This document shows positions 12,771 through 27,000 of a DNA stretch of 64,000 bases, piece after piece. Source of the stretch: Pelecanus crispus (Eukaryota > Chordata > Aves > Pelecaniformes > Pelecanidae); NCBI RefSeq assembly GCF_030463565.1, contig NC_134649.1, positions 4,971,501 through 5,035,500 of the forward strand, in the 5' to 3' direction. The notes under the pieces were generated by a model that did no database searches, was not told where the DNA came from, and worked only from the letters and a program-made list of their open reading frames with translations. How positions within the stretch are numbered: position 1 is the stretch's first letter; the number at the start of each line of letters is the position of its first letter. The position numbers and the translations under genes are program-made.

Positions 12771-15700
12771 ATCCTTCGCACGGGAAAGATCACCTAGTGT
12801 TGTTGCTCCCCTGTTGAGGCATGAGGACGCTTCCTTTCCTTTTCCAGGATATCTCCTACACGCACAACAGCTTCTATCGAGCATCAAGTACCAGCATGTG
12901 CGTTCTCAGCAGTTCTGCACCTAGGAAAGACTTCCAGAAAGTTCCTGGGAATTCTGACTGAGGAGAAAATCAAGATCCTTTTTCCCCTAGAGTATTCAGG
13001 GATGAAGCACTACCATATTCCCTGGTAGTATAGCTGGTGGGCACGTGAGTTTTGCGTTCAAGTACTAAGCCATTGGCAAGCACTGAAGAAGGATGCAGCC
13101 CAGAACATTCTCACATGATGGTTCTTCCATAGCTGTATGTAGGAGAATCTGGGGGGAAAACGGGTGCTGACATAACGAAGTGTGATAGATTAGGTGAATA
13201 AAAGAACAGGAAAAAAGAGCCAAAAAGCACAAGCTTATTTTGACCATAGATAAGGTCTGTGAAAGAATTCATGGCGGTGTTGAGAGAAGGATGCTTCGAA
13301 CGGTGCCCAGGTGATATGGTCCTGAAATCTCCTTAGATGTGTTACCATGTGCTTGTATTACCCTGAGCTGCAGCAGCGCCTCGGTCTGCCTTGGCACCTG
13401 TACAGATACGTACACCTGTAGAGCCCCAGGACCAGGAAAATAAAATTTAGAGTATGAACAAGGGCAGAAGAACTGTCTTAGCCAAGGTTGCCAAACAGGT
13501 CAAAAGCAGCCTTAGAAGTAAAACCCAGGACTTTGAAATCCTCCTGTGGAGATGTTTCCTTAGACCATGCTGCTTTCCACACAAGCAACCCCACAGCGAG
13601 AGGATAAATGACAATATTTCTCATTAAAGAACCTGGACCCTCAATTATGCAGGCACAGCTGCCGTAGTGTCAGGCTAAACAACTTCTTTTCTGCTCACCA
13701 GTACAAAAGCCCCCAGGAAAAGAGATTCAAAAGTGACCCAGCTCCTTTCACAAATTATTTCCTGATCTTGACTGCTTGCAGTCTACCACCCTGGCTCTGG
13801 GAAAGTTAATCCAGGCGATGAACATCCCTGGGAGTGGATCCCACCAGACAATGTAACACTCTAATTAGGTAGTACCAAGGCAACTGTTTACAAGTCTCTT
13901 CCAAATGCCTCCCTTGCCTTTGCACCCTCCTACTACAACGGCAATATTTAGTAGAAACGTCCTAGGTATAATTCTCCTGGGGCTTATTCAAATGTCAGTC
14001 AGCTCAACAGAAGTACACTGTGAAAACGGGTGAAAACAAAAGAGGATGAGTTTCTGTCTTTCTTGGGAAGCGGCATGTTTGTCAGAAGAAGGTTTCGGAT
14101 GCATTAGTGAACGTTCTCCAGTAGGGGTTGCCAGAAATAAAACCCGAGCCCACTGTGCGAAGGGCTGCCCTGAAGCCTGCCGTTCATTGCCCAGGATCTA
14201 TTGACAGCGAAAATTCATCCCATAGCCTACAGCTCTGGTGGGACAGAAGTCCCCGCGTCCCTGTGCCACCAGTCCCTTCCAAAATCAACAGCAGCTCCCC
14301 CATGGGGTACCTTGGCTGCTTGGCTGCAACACCGGGTACGAGAGGCCGGGAAAATACGGCCACCCTCATTAATGTTTCCTCCGCAGCCATAACGTAGCGG
14401 TGTTTCTTGCTCTTGGAGAGGAAATGGGTTCTGCTGAGCTGGGGTTGAAATGAAGCAGATCATCTGATGGCTGAGCTGCTTGGGGGACACTGCGAGTGCT
14501 CCTGTCACTGCACATCCTGGCAAGAAGGGGTCAGCTAGTGATGGAGAGACATAAAAATTGCGCTAGAGGAGGTTCAGAGTAGGATAGATGAGGTTCTCCT
14601 GTGGCTGTCTGCAATATTGTCCTTTTTATCCACCTCACACCATATGCTCTTAGCAAAATAGCTACAATATAAAGGAATCACTTCATTTCCATTGAAATGC
14701 AGCTGTGTTAGACTCCTCAGCTGTAATCAATGGAAGAAAAATTCTCGGTGCCTTTTAAGCTGTAAGGGGAATTTACAGAGGCATAATGAAATTATTCAGT
14801 GTGAATTCAGCTGGGCTGCAAGAATGGCCAAAACCTTCCCCTTCAAAATTGTGAAGCAGAACTTTATCCAGAAGTTACTTTGATTTTCTGTGATCACTAG
14901 AAGAAAAATGATACAAAAAGGTCATGGATATTTCTCAGCTGATACGACTAAGTCTGACTCAGACCAGTGGAAATTACAGGATATTGTCTCAGAGGGCTCT
15001 TGTGAGTTAATAAAAAGTTTCCTGGAATGATTTACAAATCTGAATTGCACAAAGGAATACAATGAAGGGAAATAGGGAAACTCAGGTTACACAAAGCATT
15101 GCAGAGCATTTGTGAAAGTCATTTTCTAATGGTCAAGAGTAAAGAGTTGGGGTCTATGAGTTTCTGGGGTTTTGTACACTGCTAAGTACTTATTTGCCTT
15201 AATATCCAACATTTCAGTTACTAAAATAAGTAGTTTCACCTTTCCTTTTTTTTTAAAAAAAAAAAAAAAAGGTTTCTTAAGTGTGTTTTCTACTGAACAG
15301 GTTTGCCCTTCATAGTCAGGCTGGTGCATCCTTTTGTAGAAGAGGGTTGGATTAAAAGTGCATGCCTACCTTGAAAATAAGTTGACCCTTCAAACACTTG
15401 TTTGGATAAGTCATGGAAGAGCTGAGGAGATAGTGGAGGACTGGAAGAAAAGAACAGTTGGTACTATCTTCAAGGAACAACAGAATAATGATCCTAACAC
15501 CTGGCTTCTAACTCTAATGCAAATAGCACAATAATAAAACATGCTACTAAGGTTTTACAATAGCATATCCAGGAAGATCATCAGATGGGTGACTTCAATG
15601 GATCTCTGGTAGTTTATGCCAGCTGGGGATCTCCTCTTATTTGCAAGATGGCGGGGGGTGTTTATGAAGATAACATGCAGGTGTGGATGATGTGGAGAAA

Positions 15701-18700
15701 ACCCAGCTAGAGGGACAAGTGAGGGAAATAAGAGTACTCCTGTGTCTATTTGGTAAAGGAAGCAAGCAGTTGGTATTTCTCTCTACGACCAAAATCTGAG
15801 AAGTATGGAGGACCTCTAAGGTGACAATTTTTTGTTCGCTGAATGTGAACGGCAGCTGGGGTCCCACAGAAGATGTGGGTTGACAAGGATGGGCTAGGAT
15901 GCGACCGGTGGGACAGGGCTGGTATGTAATGTAGAGCTGCACCTTTCCCCGTGACACATGTCTGCAATTATTTAGTTTTCCTTCCCATGTGAGGCCCTGT
16001 AGCTCAGCTCAGGGCCTGGCCCCTGGAAAACTGCTGTTATGCTGCTACCCGTAAGGTTTCATCAGCGGTGCACTGGGCTCGTGTCTGAAAAGGTCTCGAA
16101 AGCTCCTGCTACAGACCCCTGTTTTTGGAAAGTGTATGCCAGCCACTCACCAAATCTCTACACAAGACTCGTATGTATTTTCTTCTCCTTTTCTAATCGC
16201 TCAAACTGAAACAATATTCAGATAATAGCTGTAAAATATTAACCTGTTATACAACATGTTCTGTGGAAGTAAGTCCTGGTATGAAGGTAATTTCTTCAAT
16301 GTTACATATGGGTGAGAAAAGAAAAAAAAGACTGGAAGAATGGAGTGATACAGCTGGATATTCCCCTTTTTATTTAGAAGCAGGCAGCTACAGTTGGACT
16401 ATTCAGGATTCTGGCATTACTGTAGAAAAGCCCTAATCAATATGCATGAATTTTTTTTTTTGTTCTTTTTTTCCATGGGTTTGTGGTGACAAATTTATAT
16501 AAGTTTATCTGGAAGATTTCTAAAACTAATAGCATTTGTCGTATGAATATTATACAATTAATGTCTAGCTCAAATACCAGCAGTCTACTATTAATTTTAG
16601 TGTAAGAATGGGTACATTAACATTATCTGAATTCCAGTTACTGTGGGAAGGAGCAAAATACCACTAATGGGGAAAAAAGCTGTTCTTTACTATTCCATTC
16701 TGTCCTGTGCTCATTGCCCAGGTGCTGGGACATGTTCGCTGCAGAAGACTTGTTTTAAGGCATTGGAACCCAAAATGAAAGTGATTTTCTGAGCAAGATG
16801 CTCTCAGTTTGAAAATGTGATGACATTTGGTGTATCACAGCCTTAATTTGTGTTAGCCTTGCATATGTGACAGTTTATTACCAGAAACCAAATTTTCTGA
16901 AGTGGCAATGCATTGTACAAACATCGCTACTGTCGTTTTCTACTGCCATTCACGTAACTCTTACTGATGGCAAATGAGGGATGTATTGCAGTCCCAGTGC
17001 CGCTTCTTGCTCAGCCATCCTTCCAAAAAAGAGTCATTCAAACCCACTTTTCATAAGTACAGTAATGCACTATAAAACTGCATGAGTAATTCAAGCTGAG
17101 CTTGGTCCTGCCCTCCAACAGTGATCTTGGAAACCTTCTCCAGCAGGTTTGTGGGGATTGTTTGGTTTTGGGTGTTTCCTGGGTTTTGTTTTGTTGGTGG
17201 GGTTTGGTTTGGTTTTGTTTTTCTTTTTTGTGAGTCCTTCGACAGGCATGTGGAATCTCAGAAAAGATTTTGGGGCGCACAAACCTGTTATCAGCTGCTA
17301 AGGCTTGTGTAGTGCCAGGAGGCTGCTCTAGGCATGATGCTCCTGTGACTTCTGCAGAGAGGCAGAGGAAAGTAAAGCCCAAAGGCAAGGTGGTTTTTAA
17401 CCTTAATTTCCAGCTATTCTCAGAGAGCAGATGGGAAGATGGAGACGCATTCTGTTCTCTGGACCGTCACAAAAATCCAGAGGCTGCAGAAGTGCCGAGA
17501 GGAGCATCATCCTCATCTATATTCAGTGGGGAAAGGGCTGCTGGCTACACTGCAGTGCAGCTCCAATCTTTTCTTGATTATCCCCTGCGTGAACATGGAC
17601 AAGCTGACTTCCAGGAGCGTACTCACTGGGGCAGAAGGGAAAGGAGTTGTCAAAAATGTTGATCCTATCATCTGGAGGGTTGAGTACAATGCCCAAAGCC
17701 TCGCTCATGCTGCGGGGATGTGTCAGGTCACACTGTGCAACACTGGAGATGCTCCGTGTCCTGACTTGGGGTGAAAGTGGGGAGAGCTGGTTCTTAGCGG
17801 AAAAAATCCTGGAGGGGTCCCATGGGCAAGCAAAACTTATTCTGCAGTTGAAAATTTTTCTTCTACTGCGATTTAGGTAATCCCTAGGCAGCAAAAAGCC
17901 AAATTCCCATCTTTGGTTACACCAGCATCAGTGTGGAAAACTCTCCTTCAGTCACAACGACACCACCGCAATCCCAAGCAGCCTTGCCCAGCGTAAGCCA
18001 AGCACGCAGTAGAGAGGATAACATTTTTACTAGGGACTAGAAATGCTGGAAATCACCCTCTGGTGTGCCAGAATTCAAGAGTAGCAGCAGTGCTCATTAT
18101 ACAATATTAATAGCGTGATTTGGAGAGGCCACTGCTGCATTTGGGCTCTGAAGTTATATAGCACCATAAGCTACTAAACACATAAAAGCGTATCGCCCTT
18201 TAAGATCTTGATTGTCTTCAGTTTACTATGCCTACTCAAGAGTGTTACGCTTTACAAGGGACAATATTACAGTACATGTGATAAAACTACTGTATCATCG
18301 CTGCAGCCAGAGTGGCTCATGCTGTGCTCCATGGGGACACAGGCACACGGGGAAGCCAGGAGGCTGCAGTGTTTGAAAGCCAGGATTAATGGGATCCAGG
18401 GGAAAAAAGTGACTATACAGGTCCACTCTTCTTGTTCTTCAAGAGCAATGATACCGTCCAGAAAGCTGATACTCTTCAAAGCCTCTTCGTGAGGTACTTC
18501 AGACCTGGTGAAATTGGAAGATGATTTATAACATACTTTTCTCCCCATGCCAGGCTCTGCACAAATATTTCCAGTGAGGAAAAGCTTTGGCTTGAGCTGA
18601 TGCAGAATGGTGTTTAGGACCATCAGCATAAAAAGTTTGAAGAGGAAAAGGCTCCTTTATGGACCACATCTTCTAGCATTGCCTTCTCCATCTTTTGACT

Positions 18701-19161
18701 CAGAAAACTTTTTTTCCTGGGCATTGTGTTCATGGCTCTTCTGGCTTTGTCTAAGAAGTTGATAGTTCTTTAATGCATTTTATTAGTTAAATGGTATCAT
18801 TAAGGTGCACAATGCACCGAGTGGCACTGCTGAATGACACAGTCCTGCCATCTGGCTCCTTGTAGGAAGGCGCTTTGTAGAAATCCTCTCTCCTGCTCAA
18901 GGCAATCAGTCCTCTGCTGTAGGTTCCCTTCAACACACCGGACAGGGGTGTATCTTCTAGGCACTTGTTCTTGGTCCTTGAGATTGTAAAGCTAATATGT
19001 TACACCAGAAATCTACTCTGAGGAGTCCACCTACAAAAGACAATAATCTGGATTAAAAGCAATTTAAAAGATCCTACAATTATGGCATGGTTTTGTTTGA
19101 TTTGTGAGTAATAGCTGCTACTATGAGTATTTGGAGTGGAGCAAAGGAAAAGCCACCACCT

Positions 19162-19184
19162 AGAAAGAAAGGAAGGAAGGAAGA
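19162..19184 (+). repeat. (AAGG)n microsatellite
   Basis: Short purine tetranucleotide repeat flanked by related AAAG units. Confidence 0.8.
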
Positions 19185-20428
19185 AAATAGCTCGAATCTC
19201 CCCGGCACCCCTGCCACGCAGCTTGCTTTCTCACCAGGGTGTCTGTCTTAGATGGAACCGCCCCTGCTGCCTCCTCAGGAAAATTCCTGCAATTTTGTGT
19301 GTTGGAAAGTGAAAATAACATTTCATAAACATACACGGGCAGATTTATGCCAACTAGAAGCCTACGAGAGGATTTTTCAGAGGCATATTTGACAGTGAAT
19401 ATGGTGCAACTAAACGATCGGAGGAACATTTTGACAACTTGACTTGAGCAGGTAACAACGTGGCCTTGTCTCGATTATTTCCATCTGGATCAAGAAGGTG
19501 GAGAAAGTAGCCAGACATCCTCCTATCTCACTCAGCAGTTTATCTGGAATTTACATAAACTAATCTATGCCAAACTCTTGTGAGAATGGCCTTCTCTGAT
19601 AAGATCCTGCCCCTACGATGATGGACATCCCCCTGAAAAATCTGCTCTCACCAGATTTTGCTGACGAATGGCAATCTCATGCCTTAACCCACGCGTAATT
19701 TTGCCTGGAGATTATAATACTATTTTAATTTATCTACACTTACTGTAGCAAATACTACAAAATGCAAATCCTCTGGTATGAAGATACAGTTACATAAGAC
19801 CTTATTCAAAAGTGTCTTATTTAAGAATGCACTTAAGCATATGTTCCGTTTCAATGACACATTCTAAAGAACGAGGGTCTTAAAAATGCACCTGAGAGTT
19901 TCCCTTCCCCTCTGAGGGATTTAAGTAAAATATTATCTAATGCAGCTGGGTATTTTGCTATGTAAGATGACTTAGCAGAAAGAGCATTTCTTCAGACAAA
20001 ATGATGTTCCTTTTCAGGAGAGATTCTTTCTTAAATTATTTGCATTAGAAGGTTTGTTCAATGATGTTTAAAAATCATTGCATAACAAATACTGTGCCAT
20101 GGAAAAAAAAAAAGGAGACTAAATGAATTCTTCCTTTTAAGCCTCAAAAAAAAAAAAAAAAGGTGATCTTGGACAGACCATCTTTAAACAAGGGGGAGTG
20201 TGAGTTTATGAGAACATTTCAGATATTCACACTGGGGTACAATGGCAAAAGCAGCTTTGCAAGACCATCTTGGTAGTCTTGCAAAAATACTAGGTATTTT
20301 TTTCCCCTACAATCTCTTGAAAAGACAGACTGATTCCTTTCCTAGGGACAGCAGAGAAGTGTATTAAGCTTTGGTTCATTCCCTGCATTTAGTGAAGAGA
20401 GTTTTTGGGAAAGATGCCCAGATACTAT

Positions 20429-20518
20429 GGACCAAGTTCAGCTCCCGCGTAAGCAGACAGAATTCCCACTGAAATCAATGGGAGCTGCACCTGCTGACTT
20501 TGGAGTTGACTATGGCCC
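20429..20518. repeat. 90-bp imperfect palindromic element (ancient hairpin repeat)
   Basis: The segment begins GGACCAAGTTCAGCTCC and ends GGAGTTGACTATGGCCC. Folding it at the midpoint gives about 20 of 29 matches in the outer arms, and the centre contains CCCACTGAAATCAATGGG, itself nearly self-complementary. The CAATGGGAG/CTCCCATTG core is familiar to me from old interspersed hairpin repeats of reptile and bird genomes, but I cannot assign a Repbase name. It could be a fossil MITE-like DNA element. Confidence 0.6.
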
Positions 20519-23149
20519 AATATGTGGATACTATAAAGGTTCTGTTTCCAAAGTTTCTTCTGGCTTGTTTTATGGGAATGCAGACCTGGCGCCAGGAACG
20601 TCAGAAGACCAATAAATTCACTATGGGAACTTCCAGGCAAATGACAACTCTCTCGCACAAAACAGATCCAGAAGCTCACACGATGCTGAAGGACAAATTC
20701 TCAGTGTTCCCCCAGTTCATTTGCATGAATACCCGTTTCAGAAATGCTCTGAGAGAAGAAAATGGGGAGTGTATGGCTAGGAGAGATACTAGGGGAAATG
20801 CTTTGATTGGTTTGCCCAAATTATTTGGATAAATATCTTAATTATCCCAGATATTTGTTAACTTGCTGGAATAGTGGTCTGAAGTCACTAAAAAAGGTAT
20901 CCTATGTGTATACAAGCTATTTGATGGCTGGTCTCGAGAGCTGCTACGCTACATCTTCCCAATTTGGACTGAATTTTAGCTGTGACTGTCTCCAGTAGCA
21001 GAATAAAAGTACAGACAGGGCTAGAGGAGTCCATCCAGAAAAAAGCAGCAGCTTGAATGTATCCACGTGGCGTTGAATACAGAGGAGTTAACAAAAGCAT
21101 TATGTAAAGGAGACAGTTCGTCTCTGTTGGGGTTATAATTGGCTCGTAACCGGGATTTAAACAACTGAGAGTCAAAGTCCATTTTTTGAGTAATTTCTCT
21201 ACTATGGAACCAGTCTAGTCACATAGCACATGGATTCTTGGCAAGTTGTTTGTAGGTAATGGAAGTACAGAAAGAGAAAACTAAGACTTCAATAAAAGAA
21301 ATAATCTTGGAGCCCCCACATTAAGAAAAAAGAAAGAAAAGGCAGTTTTAATTCTTTTAAAAGTCTAAACAAAACCAGCATTACATCCATATACCAGATT
21401 CTGATTTGACCTAAAGTTTGAAAGTATTTGAAGTTGGTATTTCTGGTTCAAGCCCGTTTCATTAATAGACAAAACAAGAGCCTTCTGAACCTTCGACTCG
21501 TTTGTTTAAATGCAGTAGTTTTCTAAACAACCTATCGAGAAGGACGTATTCCCTTCACAGCATGAGCATCGCGCCCGCTCCGAACACTCATACGTGGTAT
21601 AAAGAATAAGGGTAGAGGAATGGGATATAGGCAGTGAGTACCCAGATGCCGACGGAAAGCCATCTTTCAAAGGAATATTGTAATTTCTTGTATTTGGCAA
21701 GTCCTGGAAAAGACTGTTTAGAAATTTCTTTTCCAAGCTGCTTATGATTAACAACCTTCTTTCCACGTCCTCCATCTCTAGACCAATATTCCTTCTGCTG
21801 CCACTGAACCTGTATGAGTCATCCATTTTAAAATATGTGGTGGTCATACGCTACGCTAACGTGCGCACACACACACAGAGTGAATTAGGGGAAAATTGAT
21901 GTCAAGACCTATCGAGTATGAAGGGCCTTTTAAAACCAACCTTCAGAATGTGCTAATATTTACACATTCCCAAACCACCTGGAAATATGTTCCAACTGCT
22001 TTAAAGCATTTTCAATATCATTTAAATGTATAGGCAGCCATTCATAGTTGTACATTGCTTTACCCTAAAATCTAATGATAATTTGATCTCTTTGAAAAAA
22101 CACCTGGCCCAATCTTGGCTTTTATAGGAAGTCAAAAATCCTGTTTCAACCAAGGAGGAGACAGGGTTTTTTTTTTTTTTCTTCAACAATTTTTGGAAAC
22201 ATTTTTTTGCTTTTTATGCTGGAGATCCAATTTATTAGTTTTAAGGCTGTGCTTTTCCATAATCTTTTTGAAGAAATGTTTTTCTTCTTGCAAATGTAAG
22301 ACAGTTTGGATTTCATTAGGTTTGAAGGAGTTTTGATGCTAGCAGGACATAGAAATGATGGAAACCTGAATAAATGAAAACTTAAAAATACATATTCTTG
22401 TATGTATCATGCACATGTAAAGTTTTGGTCTTTTTATTCTGTATAGAACTCAAAGATTTGGTAGAAATTAATAGTTACAGTCCATAATTTAACCCACTAT
22501 TGACTTTATTCTGGGTTCCATTTATATGTTCTGCCAAACTAGAACAAATAAGCTTAATGTTCATATATCCAGCTCCACCTGGAATCAGCTGCAAACACAG
22601 AGAGAAACAACAAGTTTATTCTGAAATCTATTTTAAATAAATGATTGTATACCTGAGGTTTAAAAAAAAACCAAACCCAAAGACCCTAGAAGCATTCATG
22701 GTCCTTTTAATTCTCCTGCAGGTAAAAGGGGTGAGCTTAAAATCACCAGAGCCAATCTGCACCTGCGTTTCTTTCTTCCCAGTAGCAATAATTATCCTCC
22801 TTACGAATGAACTGTGACATTTAATTGCCTATAAACACATTTTTAAGATCTGGGGATGGATGTTACTATTCAGTTGGAAAATGCGGCGAGTTTCTTCCAG
22901 GTATCGGTGTGATTACAGCACGCCCCTCTCGCTGCTGTGGGTCGGCACCACGTCGCCCCAGAGGGCAGCCGCGCGGGCGCGCGTTATGCTCAGCAGGACT
23001 CGCGCACATCCAAAGTTTAAGAGGTGCAAACCCAAAGCGCTCAATGCAAAAATACTATAATATGGAAGGGACAGGACCTTTCTGCCCATTACATGCAGTG
23101 AAAGTCCGATCCCTTCTCCCAGTTAGGTTGCTGGAATTCTTGCTGGTAA
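20519..23149. other. Intergenic; no gene seen
   Basis: AT-rich sequence with a short CA repeat near 21865-21878 and a T tract near 22168-22180. A small CpG cluster occurs near 22920-23000. No exon or RNA gene is supported. Confidence 0.5.
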
Positions 23150-23267
23150 CATTAAAGTTAAATACATTAAAGTTAAAATAATATTAATAATATATTAATA
23201 AAATATATAATAAAATAATATTATAATAATATTATAATAATATAATAATATATAATAAAATAAAATA
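23150..23267. repeat. AT-only low-complexity tract
   Basis: About 118 bp composed almost entirely of A and T with TAATAT/AATAAAAT periodicities. Confidence 0.9.
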
Positions 23268-24080
23268 CACATCGCTTTGAAAGAGTTAATAGTACAAGAT
23301 CTGTTACAAGCGCGTTGCAGACATCAGGAGTTTGTGTTATAAAATGTAATAAGCACATCAACAGATGGTCTGGTAGATGCTTATAAGCCACGGTTACAAG
23401 CAGGCGATTGACCTGTTGGACTCTCTAACAATCTCCACAACTGACTAGCCATGTATTCAAACACCTCTCAGTCATTCATTAACTCTTTGTAAACTATTTA
23501 CGCGCACGCCATTAATACACGGCGCGATCACGTTGCTACCGTCTGCAGCAGGAGCAGGATAGAGCCCTAATTACTTGCAACAGTTTATTAATTCAATACG
23601 TTAACGGTAGGCACGTTTTGACAGCCGCGGTGCCGGAGCGGGGAAGCCGACAGATGCTGGCAGCAAGCGGCAGCTGTTCCCCTGCACCTACCGCTCACTC
23701 GCGCCGCCGCGCTCACCTTCGAGGTGTCTTTTTTGACTAATTTGTCACATTCAGAAGGACGAAAGGGGAGACAAACACGAGAACGCGGAGGTTCGGTAGG
23801 GAGGGGAAGTTGCCGTCGCCGTGCCGCGCCGCGAAGGCTTGGCGCGATCGCAGGGTGCATCGACAGCCTTTTAAAACGCTGTCAAAAGGCACAAACATCA
23901 GCATAATTTATCGGTGGCTATTTTAGGCAGGTGCACGGGAACTCTAAATATATGGCATTTACCAGTTGCTGCAGTTGCTATGGATATGATATCTCAGGCC
24001 TGTAACTAGGGTTATAAATGCTGTTGTGTGCTGATTATTGTTGTAGTTATTAAAACATGAATTTTATAGTTATTCCTGCT
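23268..24080. promoter_or_regulatory. Candidate regulatory block with small CpG island
   Basis: Sequence at 23268-23590 and 23940-24080 is non-repetitive with many motif-like strings (CCATTAATACACGG, CCCTAATTACTTGC, AGTTGCTATGGATATG). It flanks a CpG-dense core at about 23600-23870 (GCGCCGCCGCGC, GCCGTGCCGCGCCGCG). An isolated CpG island inside AT-rich, apparently constrained DNA suggests a developmental enhancer or a noncoding-RNA promoter about 7.5 kb upstream of the IGF1R ATG. Nothing here resembles a coding exon. Confidence 0.35.
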
Positions 24081-27000
24081 CAGCTGCTGCCCCTAAATCG
24101 TCCATGTAACTTCTTTGTTTGAAGGAGAGACGCGTGTGGGAAAGAAGTAATAAACAATACCCTTTCTCCCCTTCTGCTTTTTATTTGCTCCAGAAGGGAC
24201 CAATTTTGAGCCACTGTTTGCAGTAGTATTAGGGCCAGAAGAATTAGAAATCACTGGCAGCCAAATAAGCGTACTTCATTTGGGTGTATCTGATTAGTAC
24301 TCTGGTATTTAAGTCTTGCACACATCAAACATGTCCAATCTGGTTTTTTTTTTTTCCCCTCCATTTGTCTTAAGAGGTTGGTCTCCTGCAGCTGCAGGGC
24401 TTCTGCTCAGCCCTCTTGCTGTTACGGCGAGATGGTTACTTCTATCCAAACCCTGCCCAACGCTGCAGATCTGGGAAAGAAAAGACGGCCGGTGGATGGA
24501 GAGGCTCTACAGACACCTCAACCACTGCAGAGGAGTTAATGGCAACCTGGCCACCCGGCGAGAGGAGTTGAGAGCGGCCTGCCCACCCAGTGTCCATCCG
24601 AGTGCGTGCTGTGCTCCTGCCCCCTTGCCAAGAGGAGACGGAGCGTTTTCCTGCAGTTGGGAGCCTGTGGAGATCATTGGTACGTGATGCAATTCACAGC
24701 AGAGTAAAAAGTGGAAAATGCGCTGAAAATGGGCAACCCACATTTTGCCCAACATTGAAGGGCTCGTTAGGAGCCTATAAAATGCAGTTCATAGGTGGAG
24801 ATTTTTGGGGAAAAGGAGTGATGTCCAAGAATTTGTATGTGTCCTTCAGGTGCACAAATCACACTCGCCTAAGCTGTGTAAAAGCTGTATCACTCGCCCA
24901 GTCGTAATTCCTACCCAACACACCTACCCACCCACACCTACCTACAACAAAAGTGTTCAGCCTGACAAGGAGCCTGAGCAAGGTGAGCTGGCCACTTTAG
25001 GAGCCCCTGGAGAGGAGGAGGTGGCTGCGGTGGGTGCTCTCTGCCGCTGGGAGCCTGGCAAAGGCCATGCAAGGAGCTGCAGAGACCTTCGAAGAAGCAG
25101 CATCTCAAGCAGACGCAGGCACAGGGGCAATGCTCTGCGATGGCTGACCTTCGTCCTGGGGAGCTGACATGGTTGGAGAAGGCAGGAGAATAAATTTCGA
25201 CTACTCCCTTACACCGGTAATACAAAATGTTCAGATGCTTAAAGGTTACGACAAGCTAGCGTCTGGTAAAGAGGTCAGTCTGCCCTGAAAGCGTTGCAGA
25301 AGCCAAAATAAAGTCTAGTCAAGCCTATGTGGAGTACGAGCACTGAGGCAGGGAAAATAGTGAGGCCTCTTTGTCCCCAGTGGTGGCCCCAGAAAGCAGC
25401 GGTAAGGCTGCTGTTAAAATTAAAATATGGCTGAGTATTAGGATATTTGCCTTGGGCAGATATATGTTTTGAGAGACCGGGGTCAGTGGCTGTTTTAACC
25501 GCGTTGTTTCATCCCTACTGCCACACTTCCTGAATTTTCCACTTAAGCGGCATTTTAAACAGGACGCAGGTATGCTGGTGGCATTCGGCATCACACTCTA
25601 GAGGGTAAAATCAGGCGGGGGTGTGTGTATTCATGTGTTTCTTTCTGTCCATCTGTCTATCTCAGGGACCATAAACCAGCGGTGGAAAAAGGGGAGGCAT
25701 GAAACCCAGTGCAAACGGAAAGGAAGAATGATTGTAGAACCAATGGGACAGAGAAGAAAGTAATTTTCTACCATCAGGGAAGATCAAGTCATGACAAAAT
25801 GATTCCTTACACTAATGAAAATTATAATTTAGACTTCATTGGCAAAAAGGAAGGAGGGGAAACCTTTGCACAAATCTAGACACACAATATACGTTGAACA
25901 GCGCATACCTTATTTTCAAAATGTTTTACTTATTATCAGCGGCCTCGCACAGGAGACATTGCCAGGATTGGGACTTATTATTGCTAGGCAATAACAACAG
26001 AACAGTGACTGCTGCAATTTATAGCTGAGCTGTTGGGCAAGAGGCAGCAGGCAGAAAAGGTGGAAATGAAGTCTAAGCCGGTGGGAGAATGACCTGAGAA
26101 AATAAACAGGTTAGGAAAAATGGAGGGATGGTTTCGCCAAATCTTAGCAACGGGCACAACTTGGGAAGCCTTCTCCTAACGCATCCTTGATGTATTCAGA
26201 TGGACTTGGGGAGGCTACGACCTGTAGGAATTTTGCATTTTGACCACCTCATTTAATCCATTGGCTGAAACGCTTCCCTTTTGGGCTGGGTATTTTTATT
26301 TCCAGTCAGTTTTGCTTTCTTGTGATGAAGATCCAACAAAACATTTTTAATCACTTCTCAGTCCAAAGAAAGGCTGAAGCTATTCAAGTTGCTTTTAGGA
26401 TCTGAGTACTGTTCGGCCTAGAATAGCATGCCAGATCTGGGTTCCCGGTAAATAAAAACTCCTCACCATTCCTATCAACCTCTATAGATAAAAGCACAGC
26501 CATACAGTGTTGACAAGGAAACAGATTTCATCGTGAAGCACCTTTGCATATCACCATAAGAATCACCTTCAATTTGTTCAAATTATGCACTTCAATTTTG
26601 CACATGGCACATGTACAGTTTGCTTGAGGTTTTCATGGTCAAAGATATGACCACGCCGCGGTTGTACACACCAAAAAATCTTCACTTAAGTATCTCCACT
26701 GAAAATAACAGGACCACTCTTGGAGAAAGACGCCGACATACAGGAGCTGAATGTGATTAAAAGCGTCCACTGAAGCTGAGCATGTGTATGTGCATGGCTG
26801 GCCCCGAAAGCTGCTGAACATGTGAAAGCGTAAGGAAAGCTCAACACTGGGCTGAACACTGGGCACAGCTCTCCTCTTAACCTCTTAAGAGTACGGAGCT
26901 ATGGGCATCTCAGCATTCACGGGAAAAGGGCTTCCTCCCATGTACCTCCCCAGCATAAAAGGTAAAGATGTCCTGGCAGAGTCCAGCCAAATAATTCCAA

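Larger units (their letters stand above)
11391..20428. other. Intergenic; candidate noncoding elements, no gene seen
   Basis: AT-rich single-copy DNA with no supported exon. Visible simple repeats are ATTCAGA x3 (12448-12468), T9A16 (15246-15270), a G/T-rich stretch at about 17150-17235, an AAGG-type tract (19162-19184) and A tracts near 20103 and 20145. Homeobox-rich blocks at 12090-12320 and 12590-12770 look constrained. A possible decayed CR1-like reverse-transcriptase fragment lies near 15405-15510. Confidence 0.5.

Noticed and set aside
13020-13070. tRNA-like string TCCCTGGTAGTATAGCTGGT with a following GCGTTCAAGTA
   Set aside because: Box-like words are present but no acceptor or anticodon stem can be paired, so it is not a tRNA gene.
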